NCBI GenBank assembly: GCA_014843695.1
Contig: CM026390.1
Span: 60,230,598-60,294,597, forward strand
DNA: 64,000 nucleotides
Direction of reading: 5' to 3'
DNA from: Archivesica marissinica
Taxonomy: Eukaryota; Mollusca; Bivalvia; Venerida; Vesicomyidae
Positions 33,615 to 45,540 of this stretch are shown here, in pieces. The position numbers and the translations under genes are program-made. Each line of letters begins with the position of its first letter. The stretch's first letter is position 1. The notes beneath the pieces were generated by a model, which was not told the origin of the DNA, ran no database searches, and worked only from the letters and a program-made list of their open reading frames with translations.

Positions 33615-34282
33615 ACAAAACAGTATATTTGTTTACTTAAGTGAATGGTCATTCCGTGAAATATAATTCGATGATACACTGAAACAAACAAATATCATTA
33701 TGCTTGGCAAGTGTGGTACCTAGCCATTGCATATTGAAATAATCTCTACGACGAACGGTTTCGGACTCAAGCTGTCAACTGTAAGTTCAATGACTTGCAA
33801 AATATGCATACATGCATGTACATGTGCTTCCGCTACAAGCAATGCAGCAATAAAAAGTAGTTCCCATTTGCATCACATCTGATTTGTAGTTTACCAGTAT
33901 TGATTTCGTTGCATACGTGATAATCAGATTGTCTTAACACCACCATTCACAAAATACAACTGAACAACTGTTGCCAGGGCTAGACACATAATTTATTGTG
34001 AGGACAGAGCACATACAGCATTTACATACCTGTTATAATTCTGTTTCATACCTAATGCGACATATGTACGCTAAATGACCACTACATATCAATGATAAAA
34101 ACAGCAAAGCACCACACACCACACGAAACACCTTTTTAGGAAATGTTTACCCGTAGCAATGCTCTTAACTGTTTCTCTGGATATAAGACGACGGGTTAAC
34201 TTATGGTACCCTGAATATTCATCTATGATCTGATATATCAAGCACCGGTATGAATATATTTATGTCATACAAGCAAACTAGT
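33615..34282. other. Unique region
   Basis: No gene, RNA or repeat recognised. Confidence 0.5.
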
Positions 34283-34516
34283 TTCGTGGAAGTCGTGATA
34301 GCGCAGTGGATGCGCGTTCGCTTCAGGTGCGAAAGGTCCGGAGTTCGGGTTCCGCTGGAGCCTTCACGATTATGCCCTTAGGCAAGGCATTTAGATTCCA
34401 CGTTGCCTCTTCTCCCTCGTGGCGATGGATTCCATCAGGAATGAGGTCTCGAGGGTAATTAATATAAGTTGTAAGAACTTGTATCGCAATCGAGCTCAAA
34501 TCATTTTGTATAAGCT
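34283..34516 (+). mobile_element. S3 SINE, full length, with TSD
   Basis: GGAAGTCGTGATAGCGCAGT head, Leu(CAG)-like loop TTCAGGT, B box region GAGTTCGGGTTCC, body with a small deletion in the CTCTTCTC stretch, and full tail. AAACTAGT at 34275-34282 and 34517-34524 is the TSD. Confidence 0.88.
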
Positions 34517-34711
34517 AAACTAGTATAAAATGTGAATTTGAATATTAAATATCGATAGACCTCGCGTTGTGCTAGCGTGGAAGTGATTATCACACATTTC
34601 TGCACGAAATACTCGCCTAATCCGCCTTGTATGTTGTGTGCACAAGCCGTGTTAAGACATGTGTTCTCAGATATACGATGTAATGCATATAGCGTACACT
34701 GTTGATTATAA

Positions 34712-35472
34712 TACAACAAAATATTCCAACTAGATTAATAAAACCTGACAACAAACTTCCCTGGATAACAAATGAACTCAGAAAGAAAATGAAAAACTAT
34801 AGACGTAAATTCTCAAGAAGCGAACAAAACCACAATCACAAAAATAATCAACTGAAGCACCTAAAAAGCGAAATTCAAAAAGAACAAAGGCAGGCATATT
34901 GGAAATATATTAAAAACATGATATTCGACATACCAATTCCGGAACAAGATAGCCCAGCCTTCACAAAAGCTCCAAAAAACTTATTCTCGTACATAAAATC
35001 CCAAACAACTGAAAGTCAAATTATTCCTCCCCTCCGAGAGAACGGCATTCTCAAATCAACCGCAACCGATAAATCCAACATACTCAATAAACAATTCCAA
35101 AAAGCTTTTACCCCTATCACTAATGACGATATACCTGACAAAGGCCCAAGCCCTCATCCACAAATGAAAGACATCTCAATCACTGAAAATGGAGTTAAAA
35201 AGTTACTGAAAAATATCAAACCACTTATAAGATCATACACCATTCAACCACCCTGTAATCTAATTATTCCTTCAGACCCCAGAACCAGACACAGTAACAC
35301 CTATACCTACAAACACATACACGCAGCTAAAGACTCGTACAAATACTCTTTCTATCCTAGAGCCGTCACTCAGTGGAACATGCTACCGCCCACCATATAT
35401 GCCGCAGACACAGTGGACGCCTTCAAGGCCCTGATCCCTGTGTCTGTCCGTACCCCAATATATTTTGCATAA
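34712..35472 (+). pseudogene. Internally deleted LINE reverse-transcriptase ORF
   Basis: One uninterrupted frame of about 250 codons. Residues 15-110 (WITNELRKKM, QRQAYWKYI) look like the linker between the endonuclease and reverse transcriptase of Jockey/CR1-like LINEs. Residues about 158-174 (ITENGVKKLLKNIKP) are the usual entry to the RT domain. The frame then jumps to the C-terminal end, SFYPRAVTQWNMLPP at 216-230 and DAFKALI. The whole RT palm and fingers with the catalytic aspartates is missing at a junction near 35224. No start codon is needed, since the element is 5'-truncated. Confidence 0.85.
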
Positions 35473-35636
35473 ATTGCCACAATTATGTACGTAGTTTTAT
35501 AATATGTCTATTCACTGTATCCTTTCTAATGAGCACTTTCTGATCAAGCACTTAACTAACACTTTTTATTACGGCGCCGGCGCCTAATCTTCATAAGTGA
35601 AGGAGTGCTGTATAAACAAAGAAGAAGAAGAAAACA
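35473..35636 (+). mobile_element. LINE 3' UTR with (GAA)n tail
   Basis: Follows the stop codon. Includes a GC-rich ACGGCGCCGGCGCCTAAT palindrome and GTGAAGGAGTGCTGTATAAA, ending in AAGAAGAAGAAGAAAA. The microsatellite tail marks the LINE 3' terminus. Confidence 0.7.
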
Positions 35637-35651
35637 ATAGTTGTCAATGTA

Positions 35652-35847
35652 CAGTCTACATCCGTTATGTCAAAGTCGGTTATGTCGAATTCCCCGGTTA
35701 TCTCGAAGTCGGGCAAAAGTATCGTTTCAGACACTATCATATTACATATAACTGGCTCAGTTTATATAGAATTTCGTTAAGTCAAATTTCGGTATGTCGA
35801 AGTATTTTGTTCGGTCCGACGGAATTCGACATAGCGCATGTAGACTG
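35652..35847. mobile_element. M5 pogo/Tigger-like MITE with CENP-B-box match
   Basis: 196-bp element with short TIRs CAGTCTACAT / ATGTAGACTG, TA on both sides (35650-35651 and 35848-35849), and repeated TTATGTC(G)AA motifs in both orientations (TCCGTTATGTCAAAGTC, GGAATTCGACATAG). The motif style and TA target fit pogo/Tigger MITEs. Non-coding. Confidence 0.8.
35692..35708 (-). other. CENP-B-box consensus match
   Basis: On the minus strand the 17 bases read CTTCGAGATAACCGGGG, fitting NTTCGNNNNANNCGGGN at all nine fixed positions. It lies inside the M5 MITE. CENP-B descends from pogo-like transposases, so the match may be an ancestral transposase site; no function is shown. Confidence 0.6.
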
Positions 35848-35849
35848 TA

Positions 35850-36464
35850 TTCCTAAAAAAGTGTGTGTTCTACGTGACAGTATACTGAAAAGCATATGTC
35901 AATCTTGTGAATGTAGCGCATAATGTTGATAGCTGGAAGAGGATTTTCAGTGCCACTGGAATACAGACATTCTGTTTTTTATTTTTGCTTTTTAAAGCGT
36001 TTCTGAATACATAAATTATTATTAAGTACGGTATTCCGGTGGGTTCCGGTGGTGCTCATTTGCATAATTAATGCATTAGTGAAATACGAACAGTTTGTAA
36101 TGACGTTATTACCAGTATGCAGCCCAAATTATGTTTCAAACTGTTTTATGAAATACTGTACATAGTAACTATATCTTTTTATACTAATATGTTTTCCATA
36201 ATATATTTCCGTGCATGCTTCGTCATTACGTGTGTGCATGCATGCTGGTATTATTAATTTCACTTCATTATCATACTATTGTATGGATATCCGAAATATG
36301 AGCAAGTTAAATGTCACTCGATCGCAGTTTGGTAGAACCACATCAGCGGATTAATTTTAGTAAAGTTTGACCTCAAACACATTCGAGATAAATCCTACAT
36401 TGTTTGATTCCTGTATACCCCGAGTAAGAATGAAGGTTACTGTTTAAGTGTATTCTGTCGTGAT
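35850..36464. other. Unique region up to the gap
   Basis: Nothing recognised. Confidence 0.5.
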
Positions 36465-37464
36465 NNNNNNNNNNNNNNNNNNNNNNNNNNNNNNNNNNNN
36501 NNNNNNNNNNNNNNNNNNNNNNNNNNNNNNNNNNNNNNNNNNNNNNNNNNNNNNNNNNNNNNNNNNNNNNNNNNNNNNNNNNNNNNNNNNNNNNNNNNNN
36601 NNNNNNNNNNNNNNNNNNNNNNNNNNNNNNNNNNNNNNNNNNNNNNNNNNNNNNNNNNNNNNNNNNNNNNNNNNNNNNNNNNNNNNNNNNNNNNNNNNNN
36701 NNNNNNNNNNNNNNNNNNNNNNNNNNNNNNNNNNNNNNNNNNNNNNNNNNNNNNNNNNNNNNNNNNNNNNNNNNNNNNNNNNNNNNNNNNNNNNNNNNNN
36801 NNNNNNNNNNNNNNNNNNNNNNNNNNNNNNNNNNNNNNNNNNNNNNNNNNNNNNNNNNNNNNNNNNNNNNNNNNNNNNNNNNNNNNNNNNNNNNNNNNNN
36901 NNNNNNNNNNNNNNNNNNNNNNNNNNNNNNNNNNNNNNNNNNNNNNNNNNNNNNNNNNNNNNNNNNNNNNNNNNNNNNNNNNNNNNNNNNNNNNNNNNNN
37001 NNNNNNNNNNNNNNNNNNNNNNNNNNNNNNNNNNNNNNNNNNNNNNNNNNNNNNNNNNNNNNNNNNNNNNNNNNNNNNNNNNNNNNNNNNNNNNNNNNNN
37101 NNNNNNNNNNNNNNNNNNNNNNNNNNNNNNNNNNNNNNNNNNNNNNNNNNNNNNNNNNNNNNNNNNNNNNNNNNNNNNNNNNNNNNNNNNNNNNNNNNNN
37201 NNNNNNNNNNNNNNNNNNNNNNNNNNNNNNNNNNNNNNNNNNNNNNNNNNNNNNNNNNNNNNNNNNNNNNNNNNNNNNNNNNNNNNNNNNNNNNNNNNNN
37301 NNNNNNNNNNNNNNNNNNNNNNNNNNNNNNNNNNNNNNNNNNNNNNNNNNNNNNNNNNNNNNNNNNNNNNNNNNNNNNNNNNNNNNNNNNNNNNNNNNNN
37401 NNNNNNNNNNNNNNNNNNNNNNNNNNNNNNNNNNNNNNNNNNNNNNNNNNNNNNNNNNNNNNNN
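36465..37464. other. Assembly gap, exactly 1000 N
   Basis: Placeholder gap. The sequence right after it (37465) is identical to 40418, in the middle of an inverted-repeat arm, so the missing sequence probably includes the rest of that arm. Confidence 0.98.
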
Positions 37465-37838
37465 CTTGGCGAGACAGCAATGCTCGGTGCTTGTGACGGC
37501 GGATAGCTGGTTTATTTAGCCGGCTCCTTCAAGGGGACGGTGCTCCTTCAAGGAAGACGGTGGGACGCTGACTTCTTGATGGCGTGAAGATCCCAGCGAA
37601 GAAACCGGAACCATTTGTGCTGCTGTGAGCTGACAAATAGTGGAGGATGTGGCCCTAAAAGGGACCCCTTCGAACTATGGATACAGGATGTGTCACCCTG
37701 AGAAGAACGAAGATGCCTTTCCAGTTGTCAACATAAGCAACTTAGATGGCAACGTAATCTACTTAGAGAAACCAGTCGCCCAAATGCCTCGGCGGAGGCG
37801 ACTATAAAGAAAACTATATCGTTCGTTCACTGTTGTGT
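37465..37838 (+). repeat. Inverted-repeat arm family, gap-truncated copy
   Basis: Shares ACGGCGGATAGCTGGTTTAT, CTTCAAGGGGACGGTGCTCC and CCCAGCGAAGAAACCGGAAC with the arms at 40300-40792 and 43315-43765. The left part is lost in the gap. Confidence 0.85.
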
Positions 37839-38679
37839 GTTATCTTGACGTGTTAGCCGGTTGATAGAAATACAACGCGATAAACTTACTGTTTTTATGT
37901 CACATCAACGTAACAAATGTGTTTTATGTCGTGCCATCGTCACTACAAAGTAAAAAGGCGAAGTAGCACAACATAGTCACACTACCTATCTATCCATCAC
38001 TCTTCTAAACACAGAATTAAACACTGTTCATACTATATACACATAACATATTTATGGTATTGTACTTTGTATGTGGGGCTATTATATGTGTGTAATGGAT
38101 ATGTATGTGGGGCTATTGTGTGTGTAATGGATATGTATGTGGGCTGGTGTGTGTAATGGATATGTGTGTGGGCGCATAAAAGCGTATATGAATGAATCAC
38201 GTGGGTTGTTGTGTCCGGACAAGTGGTACGGCACGGTACGGCAGTTACTCGCGTCTTGCAACATCTCGTCAACTTGAAGGCACGCATAATTATAAAGCGC
38301 ATATAAATCGTGGCTATTTGGTGTATGTTCCGCTTTGGATGCACCGGAAGAGGAAATCTATAAACATTTATATTAGCTATTGTTCCGAAACTGTATTCTT
38401 TGTAGATTTTGCGTAACAAAGATATATTACATGCAATGAGAAACAGTAGTCAGTTACTGCCTCTGAATAAGCCTAAAAGTATATTGGTCCTCTTGATTGG
38501 TTTCCTCTGTTTTTATCGTTGTTTCCTTTGCACCACATGTTTTCCATTTTTATCCGTATTCTCGTCTTATAATTATGAAATAATTAAATCTCGACAGATA
38601 TCCTTTAGCATGTCCAATGGATACCTTACTGTAAAAAGTGGTTCAATTAATTAACACGATTTTGATAAAATTATACTCA

Positions 38680-38805
38680 TCCTAACGCAACATCTGTTTA
38701 GACGACAACAGTAAAACAAAGGATTCCAACTAAACGGACCAATATACATTTCGGGATAAATCTGACTTTATCCACGAAGGGAGGTAATAGAAAAACCAGT
38801 AATGT
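38680..38805 (+). repeat. Dispersed repeat related to 9040-9165
   Basis: CCAATATACATTTCGGGATA, CTGACTTTATCC and GAAGGGAGGTAATAG as at 9040-9165, inside direct-duplication copy 1. Confidence 0.6.
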
Positions 38806-40018
38806 CTCTCATTGATTCTAACACCAATAAGGACTAATACAATGTCGATTCGCAGAAATTTAAACGTCATTGCAAGAGTATAAGAATCATATAATGATAA
38901 GAACATGCTTACTCATTTACACAATGACAATAGAACATACGGCCGAATTTATTTGTTATAACTCAGAAACAGGTTTTGTGCCATTTAAGTTTTGTTGAAA
39001 CTGTTATGAATGTAACGTAGCGTGGTTCCGTATTTCGTAGCCCTCCGTAATCGTGTTGTGAGATGACAATTCAATTAACCGTTATCACATAATATAACTT
39101 TTATTTTAATTTCAGTTACTTCAAAATGCAACGGCCTGCATTCATGAATTAACCAGTCAACGAAACATGGTGTCTTGTTAGATAATAACCAGCCATACCT
39201 CTGTCTCCCTACATAATGGGCAGCTGTTTTATATTACAATATGACGTTCAAATTCTAGTCACACCATTACACCCTGACGAGGAACCAACTGAAAATAGTT
39301 AATATGATGCAACATACATCGTAAGCAAATGTCAATTCATCCCACAACCAATCACCCAACCGATGGATTTGCAGAATCCTGTGACATGAATATGGTCAGC
39401 ATGTTTTAATGATACTCCTATAGCATTGAGCTACTTGTATACGTATTTTGGAAACCTACCTCCTAAATACATTCAACGTGTAACACATGGATATCAAGAA
39501 CTAACTCTAGTTTTATCGGTTATGGAGTACCAATCTAGATATATAGTGAACGATACTATCTTGCTAGCTAGATCATCTATGTATCAATTAAGGAAATCAA
39601 TATACATGTTCACATGTGTATGCACACGAGCGACTGTGTTACATGAGGACATACCAATGTTGTAAGCTGTATGCAATTCATGTTAATGGAATAATCTTAA
39701 ATATCGAATATATATGACAAGGCGAATGTGTGCGTAAGTATCAAATGTAGTAACTCGGTCTATTTTCTGTGTTCAATGGGAGTGCGACAAGTGAAATATT
39801 GGCGCCTTTACTGTTTTCGTTTTTGTAAAAGAATATCGCCATGATTATTCTGTCAATAATGGATTAGTTGACGCAGTTGACTGTAATACACAAACGTAAT
39901 GTTGCATTAACGATTATGTTAAACCTTTTGTTATTCTATACGCCGTCTATTGTATGAATTTAGCGGAATAAAGAAGCACTTTAATGTATACTAAATGATA
40001 TTATTGCAATAATCAGTA

Positions 40019-40299
40019 ATATGCGTCACGTGCATTACATATATAGTTTTTCATCTATGGTGGCTTGTTTGTGCAATTGTACTGTGTCCTTCTGATGTTT
40101 TGTCGTTCTATCACTACACCAAAGCGTCTTTATGAATACTCAAAAGGGACAATGCAAATGTTCCGCTCCTTTGAATATATAGTTGGCATCTAGGCTTCCT
40201 GTTAATTCAAGAATCGGAATTGCATCAACACGTTAAATACGGTGCTTTGGCGCTTCACTTTTGTGACCAGGTATCTCCTCCACAGCGTGCACGTCGTGA
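40019..40299. other. Segment between the direct copies
   Basis: Unique within this window; separates copy 1 from the left inverted-repeat arm. No gene recognised. Confidence 0.5.
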
Positions 40300-40792
40300 T
40301 CTAGGCACAGCAGGACTATTGGTCAAGGACTTCGCTGACGGAAGCCGCGCCATCGGACCAGTAGAAGTCGCGTGACTCTATACGAGTATAACTAGTATAT
40401 ACTACTAACTTACCTACTTGGCGAGACAGCAATGCTCGGTGCTTGTGACGGCGGATAGCTGGTTTATTTAGCCGGCTCCTTCAAGGGGACGGTGCTCCTT
40501 CAAGGAAGACGGTGGGACGCTGACTTCTTGATGGCGTGAAGATCCCAGCGAAGAAACCGGAACCATTTGTGCTGCTGTGAGCTGACAAATAGTGGAGGAT
40601 GTGGCCCTAAAAGGGACCCCTTCGAACTATGGATACAGGATGTGTCACCCTGAGAAGAACGAAGATGCCTTTCCAGTTGTCAACATAAGCAACTTAGATG
40701 GCAACGTAATCTACTTAGAGAAACCAGTCGCCCAAATGCCTCGGCGGAGGCGACTATAAAGAAAACTATATCGTTCGTTCACTGTTGTGTGT
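40300..40792 (+). repeat. Left arm of a long inverted repeat
   Basis: GATCTAGGCACAGCAGGA, TCAAGGACTTCGCTGACGGA, GCGTGACTCTATAC, then the CTTGGCGAGACAGC...TTGTCAACATAAGCAACTTA block. It pairs with 43315-43765 in reverse orientation over its whole length, with an estimated 80-90% identity by eye. Confidence 0.85.
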
Positions 40793-42973
40793 TTATCTTG
40801 ACGTGTTTGCCGTTTGATAGAAATACCCGCGAAAACTTACGGTTTTTTTTCCATCAACGTAACAAATGTGTTTTATGTCGTTGCACATCGTCACTCCAAA
40901 GTAAAAGGGCGAAGTAGCACACATATCACACTACCTATCTATCCAGCACTCTTCTAAACACAGACTTAAACACTGTATCATACTATATCCACATACAGAT
41001 TTTATGGTATGTACTTTTTGTATGTGGGCCTATTAAATGTGTAATGGCTATGGTTATGTGTGGCTACTTGTTGTGTGTAATGGTATGTATGTGGTCTGGT
41101 GTGTTTATCGGACTATGTTTGTGGGCGGCATAAAAGCGTATATGAAGCTTAATCCACGGGTTGTTTGTTGTCCCGGACCAAGTGGTACGTGCCCGGTACG
41201 GGCAGGTACTCCGACGTCCCTTGCACATCTCGTCAACCTTGAAGGCACGCATAATTCATAAGCGCATATAACTCGTGGCTATTGTTGTAGTTCCGCTTTG
41301 GATGCACCGCAGAGGAAATCTATAACATTATATTAGCTATTGTTCCGAAACTGTGTTCTTTGAGATTTGCGTAACAAAGATATATAACATGCAATGAGAA
41401 CAGTATTCGTTACTGCCTCTGAATAAAGCCTAAAAGTATATTGGTCCTCTTGATTGGTTTCCTCTGTTTTTATCGTTGTTTCCTTTGCACCACATGTTTT
41501 CCATTTTTATCCGTATTCTCGTCTTATAATTATGAAATAATTAAATCTCGACAGATATCCTTTAGCATGTCCAATGGATACCTTACTGTAAAAAGTGGTT
41601 CAATTAATTAACACGATTTTGATAAAATTATACTCATCCTAACGCAACATCTGTTTAGACGACAACAGTAAAACAAAGGATTCCAACTAAACGGACCAAT
41701 ATACATTTCGGGATAAATCTGACTTTATCCACGAAGGGAGGTAATAGAAAAACCAGTAATGTCTCTCATTGATTCTAACACCAATAAGGACTAATACAAT
41801 GTCGATTCGCAGAAATTTAAACGTCATTGCAAGAGTATAAGAATCATATAATGATAAGAACATGCTTACTCATTTACACAATGACAATAGAACATACGGC
41901 CGAATTTATTTGTTATAACTCAGAAACAGGTTTTGTGCCATTTAAGTTTTGTTGAAACTGTTATGAATGTAACGTAGCGTGGTTCCGTATTTCGTAGCCC
42001 TCCGTAATCGTGTTGTGAGATGACAATTCAATTAACCGTTATCACATAATATAACTTTTATTTTAATTAGTTATTTCAAAATGCAACGGCCTGCATTCAT
42101 GAATTAACCAGTCAACGAAACATGGTGTCTTGTTAGATAATAACCAGCCATACCTCTGTCTCCCTACATAATGGGCAGCTGTTTTATATTACAATATGAC
42201 GTTCAAATTCTAGTCACACCATTACACCCTGACGAGGAACCAACTGAAAATAGTTAATATGATGCAACATACATCGTAAGCAAATGTCAATTCATCCCAC
42301 AACCAATCACCCAACCGATGGATTTGCAGAATCCTGTGACATGAATATGGTCAGCATGTTTTAATGATACTCCTATAGCATTGAGCTACTTGTATACGTA
42401 TTTTGGAAACCTACCTCCTAAATACATTCAACGTGTAACACATGGATATCAAGAACTAACTCTAGTTTTATCGGTTATGGAGTACCAATCTAGATATATA
42501 GTGAACGATACTATCTTGCTAGCTAGATCATCTATGTATCAATTAAGGAAATCAATATACATGTTCACATGTGTATGCACACGAGCGACTGTGTTACATG
42601 AGGACATACCAATGTTGTAAGCTGTATGCAATTCATGTTAATGGAATAATCTTAAATATCGAATATATATGACAAGGCGAATGTGTGCGTAAGTATCAAA
42701 TGTAGTAACTCGGTCTATTTTCTGTGTTCAATGGGAGTGCGACAAGTGAAATATTGGCGCCTTTACTGTTTTCGTTTTTGTAAAAGAATATCGCCATGAT
42801 TATTCTGTCAATAATGGATTAGTTGACGCAGTTGACTGTAATACACAAACGTAATGTTGCATTAACGATTATGTTAAACCTTTTGTTATTCTATACGCCG
42901 TCTATTGTATGAATTTAGCGGAATAAAGAAGCACTTTAATGTATACTAAATGATATTATTGCAATAATCAGTA
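40418..42973 (+). repeat. Direct duplication, copy 2
   Basis: Second copy of 37465-40018, diverging from copy 1 right after AATAATCAGTAA. The indel-rich block 40800-41410 looks like a poorer consensus (for example extra or missing single bases in homopolymers). The 9040-type repeat is repeated at about 41640-41765. Confidence 0.92.
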
Positions 42974-43314
42974 AAATTGCAAATTTGCAATAATCACACA
43001 AATATCAATGTGTAGGCTCTTAATATAGACACGCTCAGCACCAGCTGATTCAGAAGAGAGGGGAGCACCCATCGGCATTCTCCATGAGAATTACAGATCA
43101 AACAGTATTACATGAACACCCAATCATTAACCCGTTAAACTCCAGCCATACGACGTGTTACTGTCGTTATAATACTAATTTGAATTGTTCATTTACATAA
43201 GCGTTTTACGAGGAACGACATGGACCAAATTCGAGCAATACAATACAAAACGACCCCTCCAACACCCTCCTGGGACCGCCAGTGCTACGTATACTCCTTC
43301 AATTACTGAACAGT
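42974..43314. other. Interior sequence before the right arm
   Basis: Begins with ATTGCAAATTTGCAAT, a short palindrome. Nothing coding recognised. Confidence 0.45.
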
Positions 43315-43765
43315 TAACGATATAATTTTCTTTTCTGGGCGACTAGTATCTCTAAGTAGTCATCTAAGTTGTTTATGTTGACAACTGGTAGGGCATCTTC
43401 CGTTCTTCTCAGAGTGACAAATCCTGTATCCATCTTTCGAAGGGGTCCCTTGTATGGCCACATCCTCCAAGATCTGTCAGCTTACATCAGCAATAATGGT
43501 TCCGGTTTCTTCGCTGGGGTTCTCGCGCCATCACGAAGTCTGCGGCCCACCGTCTTCCTTGAAGGAGATCCGTCCCCTTGAAGGAGCAGGCTAAAAGAAA
43601 ACCAGCTATCCGTCGCCGCCAGCACTAAGTGTTGCTATCTCACCAAGTAGGGGAAGTTAGTAGTACGATACTCTATGTGTATAGAGTCACGCGATTCCGA
43701 TGGCGAGGCCTCCGTCAGCGAAGTCCTTGACTCCCCATATTCCTGCTGTGGGCTGTGTCTAGATA
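43315..43765 (-). repeat. Right arm of the long inverted repeat
   Basis: Reverse complement of 40300-40792: CAGTTAACGATATAATTTTC, GTTGACAACTGGTAGGGCAT, CAAGTAGGGGAAGTTAGTAG, GTCAGCGAAGTCCTTGACTC. More diverged than the direct duplication is, so the inverted structure is older than the direct one. Confidence 0.85.
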
Positions 43766-43952
43766 GATAGGTGAGAGATAGTAAATGCATACATGTATAT
43801 ACAGATTAGGTGTCAATACTTTACATTGCCATAAAAAGGTTATTGCAAAATAAACGTTTACGTTTAGAATGATATCCCATACTTTTTTTTGCTTACACAC
43901 TTTAATATATCTGATTAATACAAAATGCTAAGTATATTAGGAACCTTGATAT

Positions 43953-44668
43953 ATAGAGGATATGCGGATAGAATGCATCACCATGAGATAGAGGATATGC
44001 GGATAGAATGCATCACCATGCGATAGAGGATATGCGGATAGAATGCATCACAATGAGATAGAGGATATGCGGATAGAATGCATTACCATGAGATAGAGGA
44101 TATGCGGATAGAATGCATCACCATGAGATAGAGGACATGCGGATAGAATGCATCACCATGAGATAGAGGATATGCGGATAGAATGCATCACCATGAGATA
44201 GATAACATATGGATAGAATGCATCACCATGAGATAGAGGGCATGCGGATAGAATGCATCACCATGAGATAGAGGGCATGCGGATAGAATACATCACCATG
44301 AGATAGATAACATATGGATAGAATGCATCACCATGAGATAGAGGACATGCGGATAGAATGCATCACCATGAGATAGATAACATATGGATAGAATGCATCA
44401 CCATGAGATAGAGGACATGCGGATAGAATACATCACCATGAGATAGAGGGCATGCGGATAGAATGCATCACCATGAGATAGAGGGCATGCGGATAGAATG
44501 CATCACCATGAGATAGATAACATATGGATAGAATGCATCACCATGAGATAGAGGACATGCGGATAGAATACATCACCATGAGATAGAGGACATGCGGATA
44601 GAATGCATCACCATGAGATAGAGGATATGCGGATAGAATGCATCACCATGAGATAGAGGACATGTGGA
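43953..44668. repeat. 35-bp minisatellite
   Basis: About 20 units of AGATAGAGGATATGCGGATA + GAATGCATCACCATG. Main variants are GAGGACATGCGG, GAGGGCATGCGG and GATAACATATGG; the last occurs at 44201, 44306, 44376 and 44516, spacings of three, two and four units, so there is no fixed higher-order period. Confidence 0.95.
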
Positions 44669-44717
44669 TTTGTGATCGTCATACTCGAATACACAACCCA
44701 CTCGCCAAACGAAATTC

Positions 44718-44925
44718 ATAGACTATATTTAATTTACAATGATTAGGAAACACACTTTAAAAACACGCTAGTTGACTCTGATGAAAGCGTATGCGTGGTC
44801 GTTTGTGTAGGAGGAAATTGGAGCACCCAGACAAAACACACCTGTCCATCTCATATATTTCCCAGTTTGAGGATCGAGCCCGAGTGGTATTAGTGAGAGG
44901 CGAGCGTGCTAAGCCCTTCGTATAA
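44718..44925 (-). mobile_element. S4 SINE, old diverged copy
   Basis: AATTTACAATGATTAGGAAA, TAGGAGGAAATTGGAGCACC, TGAGGATCGAGCCCGAG and GTGAGAGGCGAGCGTGC follow the S4 order in reverse, with many substitutions and deletion of the CGACCACCGTACC block. Confidence 0.7.
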
Positions 44926-45249
44926 CAGGGTGACATCGTATGCATTCCGCCACGGATGCTACAGCTAAAAACCGCTTAATATGAGACAAGATTAATTTCA
45001 TTTGGAAAATATTTAGTATCATGTCAATGGGTAGAAAGTATACTATTATGTTCAGTAACGTGACAAACATATATACCAATCCATTATTACTATCTCGTGT
45101 GTAGTAGCTGACGTGTATTAAAGATGTATTCTAACACAAAGAAGACATGTACTGTATTTAAATCTGCAATAAAACAGTGTTTAACGAGTGACGTCAAATC
45201 TTAAACACTATAAAAAGAACACCAACTATGTTTGCGATTTTGCTGTTCG
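44926..45249. other. Unique spacer
   Basis: Nothing recognised. Confidence 0.45.
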
Positions 45250-45465
45250 ATCCCCCGTCTGACCCTAATAAAATAAACAGTCTTTCAGATGGGACTTTAA
45301 ACCGAGGTCTCGTGTCGGTGCTGTACACCGTGCACGTAAAAGAACCAGAGGAGACTCTGGAATGGGTCTCTGTCTGTATTATTGCACTATCCTCCAAAAA
45401 TGTAAAATGATTATTCTCTTCAGGAGGCGTCGCTCATATGGTAGCGACGGTAAATAAACGTAAAC
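45250..45465 (+). mobile_element. S1 SINE, 5' truncated
   Basis: Starts in the B box (TTCGATCCCCCGTCTGACC). The core is complete; in the tail the hairpin loop is shortened (CATATGGTAGCGACGG). Confidence 0.83.
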
Positions 45466-45540
45466 TGTGCATTTTAAAATATATTTTGATCGTGATAGAA
45501 TTGAAATAATAGTTGTACTTGCGTTATATATATATATATA

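Larger units (their letters stand above)
37465..40018 (+). repeat. Direct duplication, copy 1
   Basis: Same sequence as 40418-42973 from CTTGGCGAGACAGCAATGCT to the ATTGCAATAATCAGTAA end. The stretch from about 38450 to 40018 is nearly identical between copies; 37840-38450 differs by many single-base indels. The 79-codon frame at 39426-39665 starts at TTG and has no recognised motif. The 38066-38175 part holds a small GTGTAATGGATATGTATGTG repeat. Confidence 0.92.

Noticed and set aside
36437..37506. Frames of about 350 codons on both strands
   Set aside because: They consist of the N gap.
39426..39665. 79-codon frame, repeated at 42381-42620
   Set aside because: It starts at TTG, has no recognised motif, and its conservation is explained by the 2.55-kb direct duplication.
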